Assembly (NCBI GenBank): GCA_946183145.1
Contig: CAMGZM010000010.1
Span: forward strand, 1-64,000
Length of the DNA: 64,000 nucleotides
Reading direction: 5' to 3'
From: an uncultured Fretibacterium sp.
Lineage (GTDB): Bacteria > Synergistota > Synergistia > Synergistales > Aminobacteriaceae
In this document: one piece after another, positions 8,515-17,422 of the stretch
How positions within the stretch are numbered: the first letter of the stretch is position 1
Layout of the letters: each line of letters opens with the position of its first letter
Notes under the pieces: model-generated
What the model saw: only the letters and a program-made list of their open reading frames with translations
What the model was told of the DNA's origin: nothing
Database searches by the model: none
Position numbers and translations under genes: made by a program

Positions 8515-8991
8515 TTATTCAATAGCGTTCTTGCTGTACTGGTCGCGCATACCTTTGACTGCCGCGGTTAATGCTTCAGGATCAAGCACCATTTCCATCA
8601 TGCTAATCTGCTCTTCCCATGCTGCGGGGTCGCACTCAGCTCTGATTATCGGGTCAAATACGTGATATACAGGGAGTTCCAACGAAACTCCGGCGAGGGG
8701 TCCTGCGTAGGTTGGGTCGCCTGCTGTAACTGTCTCGGCGTAAATCTCTGCGCCCTCTGCGTCAGATGATCCGAGAATTACAACGCAATCCGTACCGTAT
8801 TTCTCTCCAGCGTCCTTTACACGCTGCTGATTCTGCAGGTCCATCGCTCCTGCGGCCGTTCAGACAAAGCACTCGGTAGCTGAGAAAATTATCTCCGCTC
8901 CGCTGTCTTTGAGACATGCTTCCATTGCAGGCCCGGGAACACCATCGCGCTCGCCGAGAAGCAACAATTTCTTACCTGCAAGTTTCCCCAT
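8515..8991 (-). CDS. grdA: Glycine/sarcosine/betaine reductase selenoprotein A
   Basis: Small selenoprotein that carries the carboxymethyl group from any B component to component C and is re-reduced by thioredoxin. An in-frame UGA at 8860-8862 lies in SATECFVUTAAGAMD, the invariant GrdA motif, as codon 44, the position known for this family. The complete product is 158 aa. Automatic callers would start after the UGA at MDLQNQQR and miss the N-terminal third, which carries GERDGVPGP. Start ATG 8991. A single grdA would serve both the glycine and betaine systems here. Confidence 0.95.
8835..8853 (-). other. SECIS-like hairpin of grdA
   Basis: Six nt after the UGA a GCAGG/CCUGC stem with a 9-nt loop can form. 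It is weaker and differently placed from the triloop hairpins of grdB, grdH and selD, so the exact SECIS fold is uncertain. Confidence 0.4.
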
Positions 8992-9092
8992 GTCTAGACA
9001 CCATCCCTTCTTGAAATTTTTTTTGTTTGCTGACTGATTTTTATTCCACGCTGATATTTTTACACTTACACTTTCAGTTTACGTTTACCGCT

Positions 9093-9431
9093 TTACGCCA
9101 TAAGCTCGTCGACCTTAGCGGTGATTGCCTCGATTGTAAGGTCATCGCCTCCGAGCCGCGCCACTTCTGCGCCGTCCTTGAAAAACAAGAATGTAGGCTG
9201 TGCCATTACTGCCGGACGAACCATCATTGAGACTCTCCTGTTCTTTGACGTGTCGACTGAGCAGAATTTGAACTTGCCCTCGTATTTAGGATTGTCCGCT
9301 AACTCGTGGTATTTCGGCATTAACGCCATGCAAGGCCCGCACTTAGGTCCCCAGAAATCAAGCACTGCAGGTACGGGGCTGTTCTTGAACTCGGCCTCGA
9401 AGTTTTCCTTTGTGATTTCGGTGATTGCCAT
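9093..9431 (-). CDS. trxA: Thioredoxin (grd-associated)
   Basis: 112-aa thioredoxin with the redox motif in FWGPKCGPCMALMP (CGPC), preceded by PVPAVLDF and followed by the cis-proline region AQPTFLFFKDG. It is the electron donor expected for GrdA reduction and heads the trxA-grdA-grdC-grdD transcript. I chose ATG 9431 (MAITEIT) because GAGGTG lies upstream and the further N-terminal extension of the open frame is basic and not thioredoxin-like. Its reductase would be the trxB at 19274-20476. Confidence 0.93.
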   Translation of the reverse strand: MAITEITKENFEAEFKNSPVPAVLDFWGPKCGPCMALMPKYHELADNPKYEGKFKFCSVDTSKNRRVSMMVRPAVMAQPTFLFFKDGAEVARLGGDDLTIEAITAKVDELMA

Positions 9432-9819
9432 CTTTTGATTTTCACCTCTCTTATCTTTGTGGAATGCGTGTATTTTCCTGATTCGTTTTGATTTCGTCAA
9501 TACGTGATTCATTAGATTACGAGTTAATGAATTTTGTTATGGCACAAACAATCCGCAAACAATAAAATTTTAGATGCTGATAACATTTTTATTCTCAAAA
9601 AAATTTCGTAAACACTTCACTTTCAGGACGCAGATTTTTTCCGGCTGACTTCAGTTTTGATTCAGTGTTTTTGTGCTGATGAATGCGATTGTGAGTTAGT
9701 GTTTTTTTCGTGAAGACTTCAATTCGCAGCTGATGTTTTTTCCGGCAAAAATCGATTTATTTTTCGGCGCGTGAAATTTTGCGCATGTTTCAACAATAAT
9801 AAGGATGTGAAATTCAATA
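9432..9819. promoter_or_regulatory. Divergent control region between trxA and grdI
   Basis: 388 bp, AT-rich, with no convincing gene and no glycine-riboswitch blocks. Promoters for both reductase operons must lie here, but no strong -35/-10 pair stands out. A near-repeat, GATTTTTTCCGGC around 9630 and GATGTTTTTTCCGGC around 9733, is present on the plus strand and could be a regulator site. The grdI ribosome site AAGGATGTG is at about 9800. Confidence 0.4.
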
Positions 9820-11130
9820 ATGAGACTTGAAATAGGAGCGTTTCACGTCAAGGATATAAAATTCGGCGACAAGACAGCATACGAGGCCGGAGTCCTTACG
9901 GTGAACAAAGAAGAACTGCTCAAGGTCGTAAAAGAAGACGAGCATATAACGACAGCGGATTTCAGAATCGTGCATCCGGGCGACAACGTGATACTCTGTC
10001 CCGTGAAGGAAGCCGTAGAGATGCGGTGCAAAGTTTCAGGCGGACACGGAATTTTCCCCGGCGTTCTGTCTGAGATGGAAGTAGCGGGTTCAGGCCGTAC
10101 ACATTGCCTTCAGGACTGCTCATTAATCGTAGTCGGAGAACACGCAGGCGGATTCCAGGACGGCGTTATCGCTATGGGCGGGAAATATCAGCATCATACG
10201 ATTTTCGGCGACATGGTGAACCTTGTGCTTGTTGCTGACACTGATGAAGATTTTGAGCGGCACGAACAGCAGAAGAAGAATCACGCTCTCAGATGGGCGG
10301 GAATGAGACTCGCGGAATATATCGGCCAGTGCGTAAAGGACTTAGAGCCGGAAAATATCGAGGTCTACGATCTTCCGTCAATCTACGAGAGAAGCGAAGA
10401 AGTCAACAAACTTCCGAGAGTAGTATACGTATTACAGCCTCAGACTCAGATGGAAGCGATGGGCTATAATACATTGATTTACGGCTGGGACGGGAATCAC
10501 ATTCTGCCCACGTTTATGCACCCGAACGAATTATTAGACGGCTGCATGGTATCAGGCTCATTCATGCCCACGTCATCAAAGATTTCTACATATGAGTTTG
10601 CGACAAATCCGATGATTAAGAGGCTCTACGCACAGCACGGAAAAACAATAAACTTCCTCGGCGTAATCATGTCAACCCTTAACGTCAAAATGGACGAAAA
10701 AGTACGCTGTGTGAAAATGGCCGGGCAGATTGCAACAGCACTCGGCGTTCAGGCGGCAGTTGTCGCTGAAGAAGGTTACGGCAACCCCGATGTTGATTAC
10801 ACAGCAATGCTTGTTGAGCTTGAGAGGCTCGGAATCAAGACAGTAGGCCTCTCGGACGAATGCACAGGGCGCGACGGTGCATCACAGCCCCTTGTGTCAA
10901 TGAACCCCGCAACTAACGCGCTTGTTACGACCGGCAACGTTTCGCAGATGTACGAGTTCCCCGCAGGAATGGAAGTTATCGGAGAGCTTGAAGCACTTGC
11001 GAGGGACGGCAATTCGGGCGGCTGGGAAGGCTGCATAAAGCCGGACGGGTCATTTGTCATGGAGAACAACGGAATGTTCTGCGCGAATCACATCAGCGGT
11101 TACTCCATGAGGACATGCGCGGATTTCTAG
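9820..11130 (+). CDS. grdI: Betaine (or sarcosine) reductase component B, GrdI/GrdG type
   Basis: 436-aa homologue of GrdE along its full length. At the place where GrdE has SGNCVSACDK this protein reads SGSFMPTSSK, so the Asn-Cys cleavage pair needed to make the pyruvoyl group is absent. That fits the sarcosine and betaine B components, whose substrates are not primary amines. Betaine is preferred over sarcosine because a BCCT transporter follows grdH directly. The gene is followed after 23 nt by the partner selenoprotein gene. Confidence 0.78.
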   Translation: MRLEIGAFHVKDIKFGDKTAYEAGVLTVNKEELLKVVKEDEHITTADFRIVHPGDNVILCPVKEAVEMRCKVSGGHGIFPGVLSEMEVAGSGRTHCLQDCSLIVVGEHAGGFQDGVIAMGGKYQHHTIFGDMVNLVLVADTDEDFERHEQQKKNHALRWAGMRLAEYIGQCVKDLEPENIEVYDLPSIYERSEEVNKLPRVVYVLQPQTQMEAMGYNTLIYGWDGNHILPTFMHPNELLDGCMVSGSFMPTSSKISTYEFATNPMIKRLYAQHGKTINFLGVIMSTLNVKMDEKVRCVKMAGQIATALGVQAAVVAEEGYGNPDVDYTAMLVELERLGIKTVGLSDECTGRDGASQPLVSMNPATNALVTTGNVSQMYEFPAGMEVIGELEALARDGNSGGWEGCIKPDGSFVMENNGMFCANHISGYSMRTCADF

Positions 11131-11153
11131 TATAAAGGGGGGAAATCAGAATC

Positions 11154-12467
11154 ATGAAAGCTATACATTACATCAACCAGTTCTTTGCTGGTATCGGCGG
11201 AGAAGAGAAAGCAGACCAGACTCCAGTCTTCCACGACAAATTAATCGGCTGCTCGATGATGCTCAATGCAATGTGCAAGCCTGACATCGAAGTAACAAAC
11301 ACGATCGTCTGCGGAGACAATTACATCACGAACCACACTGAAGAGGCGTTGAAGGAGATTTTTGCGTTCCTCGACACAAAAGAGTTCGGGATATTCTTTG
11401 CGGGTCCTGCATTCATGGCTGGACGTTACGGAGTCGGCTGCGGAATAATCTGCAAGGCCGTCAGCGAACGCTATCACGTGCCTGTAATCACCTCAATGAA
11501 CGAGGAGAACCCAGGCGTTGAGGAGTACAAAGCGGCGGCGTATATCTTCAAGGGCGGTCGCAAGGCTACATTCATGAAGGCTGACGTTACACCGATGGCG
11601 GCATTCGCGAAAAAGATCGCTAAGGGTGAAGAGCTTTTACCGGCAGCACAGGAAGGTTATTTCCCTCGCGGAATCCGTATGGAAATTCCTGAACCGAACG
11701 GAATCATGGCGGCTGACAGAGTTATTGATATGCTCCTCAAGAAGATTAACGGCGAGCCTTTCCAGACAGAGTTAATCATTCCGAGCATGGAGAAGATTCC
11801 GCCCGCAGCACCGTTGAAGGATCTCAGCAAGGCAACAATCGCTCTTGTTTCGTCAAGCGGAGTCGTACCCGTCGACAACCCTGACAGGATTCAGAGTGCT
11901 TCCGCTCAGAAATGGGGCAAGTACAATATTGCTGACAGGGACAATCTTCCTGAGGGTGTGTACAAGACGATTCACGCAGGATTTGACCCGGCGGCAATGT
12001 GCGCAGTGCCTGACAGAGGAATCCCGCTTGATGCTATGCGCTACTTTGAGAAGCAGGGCAAAATCGGCAAGGTATACGATTGGTTCTATGTTACAGTCGG
12101 AACAGGAACGACACAGGCATTCGCGGCGAAATTCGGCCGTGAAATCGCAAAGGAGCTTCACGAGGCGGGAGTTGACGCTGTAATTCTCACATCGACCTGA
12201 GGAACTTGTACGCGTTGCGGTGCAACGATGGGAAAAGAAATAGAGCGTACAGGAATCCCCGTAACAGTAATGTGCAACCTTATCGATGTTGCGAAAACAG
12301 TCGGGTCAAACAGAATGGTGCAGACAGTATCAGTGCCTTACCCGCTTGGAGACCCCGAACTCAGCAAAGAGGCAGAATGGCAGCTCAGGACTTCCCGTGT
12401 TGAAGCAGCACTTAACGCCCTTGCTACCCCGGTTGAAGAGCCGACAGTCTTCCCGTCAAAATTCTAG
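11154..12467 (+). CDS. grdH: Betaine (or sarcosine) reductase component B selenoprotein, GrdH/GrdF type
   Basis: 437-aa selenoprotein paralogous to GrdB. The frame has UGA at 12198-12200 after GVDAVILTST and continues GTCTRCGATMGKEIE to a TAG at 12465-12467, so the Sec is residue 349. Two separate genes would be called without Sec readthrough. N-terminus AIHYINQFFAGIGGEEKAD is typical. It would transfer the carboxymethyl group of betaine to GrdA, releasing trimethylamine. Assignment to betaine rather than sarcosine rests on the neighbouring BCCT transporter. Confidence 0.85.
12213..12227 (+). other. SECIS-like hairpin of grdH
   Basis: Twelve nt after the UGA: perfect stem CGUUGC/GCAACG with a GGU loop, matching the grdB hairpin in position and shape. 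Confidence 0.6.
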
Positions 12468-12479
12468 TGCAAAAATCAT

Positions 12480-12517
12480 GCTGGGAGTTGTGAAAATCAA
12501 CCCCCGGCATTTTTTTA
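12480..12517 (+). terminator. Terminator or attenuator between grdH and the BCCT gene
   Basis: Stem GCUGGGAGUUG/CAACCCCCGGC with one mismatch and a 7-nt loop, then AUUUUUUU. Because the transporter follows within 35 nt with no clear promoter, partial readthrough is likely. Confidence 0.7.
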
Positions 12518-12551
12518 CGTGCAAAAAATCACAAAAGGAGCTGAAAATTAC

Positions 12552-14120
12552 ATGTCTGACAAAAAGAAAGACGAAGGCCGCGACTTTCTCGTTACGGGTT
12601 CAGCAAGCGGCGTTGACAAAGTAACAAAAACAAATTCCGTCTACATAATCTCAATCGCAATCACATTCGCAATCGTAGCATGGGGATATATCGCGCCGGA
12701 AAATTTCGGAGGGTTCGCAAACGCGCTTTTCGGAGGACTCACAAAATATTTCGGCTGGGGCTATCTCCTCACAATGAATGCGTTTGTCATCTTCTGCATA
12801 ATGATGGCTTGCAGCAGATTCCGCAACGTGAGACTCGGACTCCCTGAAGACCGCCCGGAGCACAGCAATATTTCATGGTTCGCAATGCTTTTCTCCGCCG
12901 GAATGGGAGTCGGACTCGTCTTCTACGGAGCAGGAGAGCCGTTAATACATTTTCAGAATACGCCGTTCGGAGCGGAGCCGGGATCAATTCAGGCAGCAAG
13001 AGACGCAATGCAGATTTCATTTTTCCACTGGGGATTACACCCTTGGGCGGGCTATGCAGTAATCGCTATGCCTATGGCCTATTACCAGTTCAGGAGAAAT
13101 TCTCCGGGACTCATAAGCTCATTGTTCATTCCGATTTTCGGACAAAAGGCCGTTGATGGATGGTTCGGGAAATTCATTGACGTTCTCGCAATCTTTGCGA
13201 CTCTCGCGGGAATAACAACGTCATTAGGACTCGGAACGTTACAGCTTAACAGCGGCTTGAATGAGATCGGCGGCATCGACAAAACAACAATGATACAAGT
13301 TACGATCATCGTCATACTTGCGGTGCTTTACACTGGGTCGGCGGTCTTGGGAATCGACAAGGGCATAAAGTTTGTGGCAAATCTCAACCTCGTAATATGC
13401 CTCGCGTTGATGGTGCTGTTATTTTTCGTAGGGCCGTCGCTCCCGATTCTTGAGTCATTGATGACTGGCATCGGCGATTTCGTAAGCGGACTCGTAAAAG
13501 AGAGTTTCATGATGGCACCTTACGGAGGAAAATACGCGGATCATCTCAAGAATTGGACGCTCTACTATTGGGCGTGGTGGATTGCGTGGGCTCCTTTCGT
13601 CGGCTCATTCGTCGCAAGAATTTCACGCGGCCGCACAATCGGCGAATTTGTCGCGGGCGTTCTCATTGTCCCGGCATTGGGGAGCTTCACATGGTTTGCG
13701 ATTTTCGGAACGTCAGCACTTCATCTCCAGCTCGTTAAAGGAATCGACATCGCCACGCAGGTAACGAAAGATATATCTGTGGGAGTCTTTGCGCTCTACA
13801 AGTATTACCCGCTCGGCTTCATAATGTCCGTAACAATGCTCGTCTTAATCACAACATTTTTCGTTACGTCAGCAAACTCTGCAACGTTCGTTTTGTCGAT
13901 GTACTCGAATCACGGCGACTTGAATCCCTCAAAATCAAAGATGGGCGTATGGGGAGTCCTCATGGCCGCGCTTGCTATCGTGCTGCTGATGACGGGAGGA
14001 CTTCAGAACTTGCAGACAATCTCATTAACGGCTGCTCCTCCGTTTGCGATCATAATGGTGTGCGCCTGCTGGTCATTGTGGCACTCGCTTTGCAAAGACG
14101 AAAAGGAAGGCAAATTGTAG
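12552..14120 (+). CDS. BCCT family betaine/carnitine/choline transporter
   Basis: 522-aa membrane protein with about 12 predicted spans, belonging to the BCCT family that imports quaternary ammonium compounds. Diagnostic stretches: FSAGMGVGLVFYGAGEP with following HWGLHPWAGYA, and the tryptophan-rich WTLYYWAWWIAWAPFVGSF segment that binds betaine-type substrates, then FVARISRGRTIGEF. Start ATG 12552 (MSDKKKDEG) follows AAAGGAG at about 12 nt. Its place right after grdI-grdH indicates uptake of glycine betaine as the reductase substrate rather than osmoprotection alone. Confidence 0.92.
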   Translation: MSDKKKDEGRDFLVTGSASGVDKVTKTNSVYIISIAITFAIVAWGYIAPENFGGFANALFGGLTKYFGWGYLLTMNAFVIFCIMMACSRFRNVRLGLPEDRPEHSNISWFAMLFSAGMGVGLVFYGAGEPLIHFQNTPFGAEPGSIQAARDAMQISFFHWGLHPWAGYAVIAMPMAYYQFRRNSPGLISSLFIPIFGQKAVDGWFGKFIDVLAIFATLAGITTSLGLGTLQLNSGLNEIGGIDKTTMIQVTIIVILAVLYTGSAVLGIDKGIKFVANLNLVICLALMVLLFFVGPSLPILESLMTGIGDFVSGLVKESFMMAPYGGKYADHLKNWTLYYWAWWIAWAPFVGSFVARISRGRTIGEFVAGVLIVPALGSFTWFAIFGTSALHLQLVKGIDIATQVTKDISVGVFALYKYYPLGFIMSVTMLVLITTFFVTSANSATFVLSMYSNHGDLNPSKSKMGVWGVLMAALAIVLLMTGGLQNLQTISLTAAPPFAIIMVCACWSLWHSLCKDEKEGKL

Positions 14121-14127
14121 CGCGTGA

Positions 14128-14133
14128 TATTAT
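14128..14133 (+). promoter_or_regulatory. Possible extended -10 upstream of selA
   Basis: TGATATTAT (TG at 14125-14126) about 37 nt before the selA start; no clear -35. Confidence 0.3.
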
Positions 14134-14169
14134 AGGGTCATCGCAAAAATTTTTGAGGAGTTGTTGACA

Positions 14170-15558
14170 TTGGACAAAGGGCAGAAGCTCCGGGCTATTC
14201 CCGCAATGGATATAGTTCTCGGACTCGAATGGGTGCAATCGTGGCTTGAGTCTCTCGGACGTATGAGAGTGAAGCGGATAATCACACGTGAGCTTTCAGA
14301 GATTCGGCGGTCTATTCTTGAGGATGACGGGGAATTTACGCCTGATGATTTCCGTGACTCATGCCTGAATGCGTTTGCTTCTGCCTCACGTCCTTTGCTT
14401 AGGCGCGTGGTGAATGCTACGGGAGTCGTAATTCACACGAACTTGGGACGCTCATTAATCGCAAGTGAAGCAGTCTCGGCCATGTCAGAAATTGCCGGGC
14501 ATTATTCAAACCTCGAATATGATTTGAAGGCCGGCGCAAGAGGTCAGAGAAATTCACACGTTGAGGATTTATTGTGCGCTCTCACGGGTGCGGAGTCATC
14601 GTTCGTTGTCAACAACAACGCCGGAGCGGTAATGCTCGCATTGTCGGCACTCGCAAAAGACTCGGAGGTCATTGTTTCACGCGGTGAGCTTGTAGAGATT
14701 GGCGGGTCATTCCGAATCCCTGACATAATGGAGTTATCCGGCGCAACTCTTCACGAAGTCGGCACAACAAACAGGACTCACCTTTACGATTACGAGCGGG
14801 CAATCAACGAGTCAACAAAAATGCTAATGAAGATTCACCCGTCAAATTTCAGGATTGAAGGCTTCACATCATCACCCGAACGCAAAGAATTATCACGGCT
14901 CGCAAAAGAACACGGACTAATATTCATGGAAGATGCTGGAAGCGGATTGATTGTTGACGGTGAAATAATCGGCCTGTCGTCAAACAGCGGGGAAATCAGC
15001 ATACGCGAATGTATAGAGTCAGGCGCGGACATCGTAACATTTTCGGGCGATAAGATACTCGGCGGGCCTCAGATCGGCGGGATTGCAGGAAAGAAGAAAT
15101 ACATTGACCGCCTGAAGAAATATCCCCTTGCGAGGGCGTTACGTTGCGACAAAGTTACGCTTGCGGGATTCGAGGCTACATTGAGGCTTTACGCTCAGGG
15201 AAAATATGACGACATTCCGACTCTGAGAATGATACGGCGCGATGTTGACGGAATGAAAACGCAGGCCGAGTCGCTCGCTGAAATGTTACGGCAAAAAGTG
15301 AAGGCTGAGATTCGAGTCGTTGAGACTGAAGACGCTACCGGGGGCGGTTCATGCCCTGAAATAAAATTGTGGGGATATGGAGTCGCCGTCAAGCATGAGA
15401 CTTACGGGGCGGGATATATTCAGAAACTCTTGCGCGGACTCGATGTTCCGATTTTGTGCGGTGCGCGTGAAAATGAGATTGTGATTCACGTCCGAACGCT
15501 TCAGGATTGCGACATTGATATTATTACGGCAAGTCTGGCAGGTGTCCTAAATGCGTGA
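14170..15558 (+). CDS. selA: L-seryl-tRNA(Sec) selenium transferase
   Basis: PLP enzyme converting seryl-tRNA(Sec) to selenocysteinyl-tRNA(Sec) with selenophosphate. Full family length (462 aa from the chosen start). Visible: VVNATGVVIHTNLGRS, FVVNNNAGAV, and the PLP-lysine motif TFSGDKILGGPQ. No ATG fits; the TTG at 14170 is preferred because GAGGAG ends 9 nt before it, with in-frame TTGs at 14161 and 14164 too close to that site. The 3' end overlaps selB by 8 nt. Confidence 0.93.
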   Translation: MDKGQKLRAIPAMDIVLGLEWVQSWLESLGRMRVKRIITRELSEIRRSILEDDGEFTPDDFRDSCLNAFASASRPLLRRVVNATGVVIHTNLGRSLIASEAVSAMSEIAGHYSNLEYDLKAGARGQRNSHVEDLLCALTGAESSFVVNNNAGAVMLALSALAKDSEVIVSRGELVEIGGSFRIPDIMELSGATLHEVGTTNRTHLYDYERAINESTKMLMKIHPSNFRIEGFTSSPERKELSRLAKEHGLIFMEDAGSGLIVDGEIIGLSSNSGEISIRECIESGADIVTFSGDKILGGPQIGGIAGKKKYIDRLKKYPLARALRCDKVTLAGFEATLRLYAQGKYDDIPTLRMIRRDVDGMKTQAESLAEMLRQKVKAEIRVVETEDATGGGSCPEIKLWGYGVAVKHETYGAGYIQKLLRGLDVPILCGARENEIVIHVRTLQDCDIDIITASLAGVLNA

Positions 15559-17422
15559 AATTTCGTTAGTGTTAGGCACGGCAGGCCACATAGATCACGG
15601 CAAAACAGCACTCATCAACGCATTAACGGGAATAAACTGCGACCGATTAATCGAGGAACGCAAGCGCGGAATCACAATAGAGTTAGGGTTCGCGCCTCTG
15701 AAACTTGAAGACGGGCGAGTCGTAAGCGTTATTGACGTTCCAGGCCATGAGAGATTCATTCGCCAGATGGTTGCGGGGGCTTCCGGGATTGACGCGGCAT
15801 TACTCGTTATCGCGGCTGATGAATCCGTAATGCCTCAGACACGCGAGCATTTAGCGATTATGGAGCTTCTTGGCGTTCATGATGGGCTTATAGCTGTAAC
15901 AAAAATTGACCGCGTTAAAGATGATGAAGGAATGCTTGAGCTTGTCATTGATGACGTGAAAGAATTTGCGCGGGGAACGTTCTTAGAGGGAAAATCCGTT
16001 GTGCCTGTGTCAAGTGTTACGGGCGAGGGACTCGATGACTTGCGCCGTGAAATCACAGCACTGATTGACCGCGTTAAAGTGAGACCGAGAAGCGGGGCGT
16101 TCTTTCTGCCTGTTGACCGTGCTTTTACGGTTTCGGGATTCGGGACTGTCATAACGGGGACTGCGTATCACGGAACGGCTCACCCTTCAGACAAAATAGA
16201 GGTATTACCGTCCGGGCGTGAAGGGCGGATAAGGACTCTTCAGGTTCACGGGCAAAACGTAGAAAGCGCGTATGCAGGTCAGAGAGTCGCGGCGAATCTC
16301 GCAGGGATTGATATAGATGATATTTCGCGGGGTGATGTCGTCTGCCACAAGGGAATTTTCCGGCCTACGAAATGTTTTGAGGCCGTCATTAAGATTCTCC
16401 CGAACGTGAAAGAACCCGTAAAGCATTGGCAGAGAGTCCACGTCTGCACAGGAACATCGGAAGCATTAGCCCGCGTATCACTCCTCACAACAAAGCAGAT
16501 TGAGCCGGGAGAATCTCAGCCCGCACAGCTCGTACTTGAGGAGCCTGTAGTCTGCACATACGGACAAAGATTCATTCTCCGATTCTACAGCCCGCTAATC
16601 ACAATCGGAGGCGGGGAAATAATTTATCCTTACTCCTACAAGCCGAGAGGAGTGGCCATGCGCGCAAAAATTCTTCAGCGAATAGACAGCCTAAAGTCAG
16701 CAAAAAATCCGGCGGAACGATTCGCATACCTCATCAATGAAGCCGGAGTCATGCCAAAGTCTGAAGCGTTGCAGGTGTTGCAGGACACGCAAGAGAATTT
16801 AGACTCATTAACGGAAAAATTATCATCAGCGGGAAAAATAGTTATTGCGGACAATAATATTATGTCGGAAAATTACTGCGGTGAAATCATGAACTCCCTT
16901 AAAGAATCCGTGAAGGAATATCAATCACATTATCCCGCAGAAAAAGGAATGCCGCTTGAAGACGCTAATATTTCGCGCTCAGTCATAAATCTTGCTGTCG
17001 AACGCCGAATTATAGCGATGACTGACGGAAAACTTCACACGCCTGATTTTGTCCCTGAGAATGACGAGGCATTTACAGCGAATATTGAGGCCGTCAGAAA
17101 TTTCTGCTTGTCGCGAAAATGGCAGTTACCCACGCTTGACGAACTCAGGAAGGAATTATCACTCCCGGAAAAAGTCTTTACGAAAATCATTCAGGCCATG
17201 AGGAATGACTCATCACTCGCATTAATCCCGGAAGGCTATGTATTAATCCGTGAGCTTGAAGACGAAATGCGGAGTCTCTTGCGCGGACTCGGAAATCAGG
17301 TAACACTAGCGCAGGTTAGAGACGCAACAGGAAGCACGCGAAAATACATTCTCCCTATACTTGAGTATTTTGACTCAAAGGGATTCACCAGAAGGGCGGG
17401 TGATTTCCGTGTCGTGCTGTGA
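15551..17422 (+). CDS. selB: Selenocysteine-specific elongation factor
   Basis: 623-aa GTPase that brings Sec-tRNA to UGA codons next to a SECIS hairpin. G1 GTAGHIDHGKT, RGITIELGFA, G3 DVPGHERF and G4 TKID are intact. EF-Tu-like domains 2 and 3 follow, and the C-terminal 200 residues hold the winged-helix repeats that bind the SECIS. It overlaps both neighbours (selA by 8 nt, selD by 14 nt), so the three genes form one coupled unit. Confidence 0.95.
   Translation: MREISLVLGTAGHIDHGKTALINALTGINCDRLIEERKRGITIELGFAPLKLEDGRVVSVIDVPGHERFIRQMVAGASGIDAALLVIAADESVMPQTREHLAIMELLGVHDGLIAVTKIDRVKDDEGMLELVIDDVKEFARGTFLEGKSVVPVSSVTGEGLDDLRREITALIDRVKVRPRSGAFFLPVDRAFTVSGFGTVITGTAYHGTAHPSDKIEVLPSGREGRIRTLQVHGQNVESAYAGQRVAANLAGIDIDDISRGDVVCHKGIFRPTKCFEAVIKILPNVKEPVKHWQRVHVCTGTSEALARVSLLTTKQIEPGESQPAQLVLEEPVVCTYGQRFILRFYSPLITIGGGEIIYPYSYKPRGVAMRAKILQRIDSLKSAKNPAERFAYLINEAGVMPKSEALQVLQDTQENLDSLTEKLSSAGKIVIADNNIMSENYCGEIMNSLKESVKEYQSHYPAEKGMPLEDANISRSVINLAVERRIIAMTDGKLHTPDFVPENDEAFTANIEAVRNFCLSRKWQLPTLDELRKELSLPEKVFTKIIQAMRNDSSLALIPEGYVLIRELEDEMRSLLRGLGNQVTLAQVRDATGSTRKYILPILEYFDSKGFTRRAGDFRVVL

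Noticed and set aside
8515..8844. A separate 109-aa gene (MDLQNQQR...)
   Set aside because: It is the part of grdA after the Sec codon; the upstream frame with the invariant GrdA Sec motif continues into it.
12228..12467. A separate 79-aa gene after grdH
   Set aside because: It is the C-terminal part of grdH behind the UGA Sec codon.
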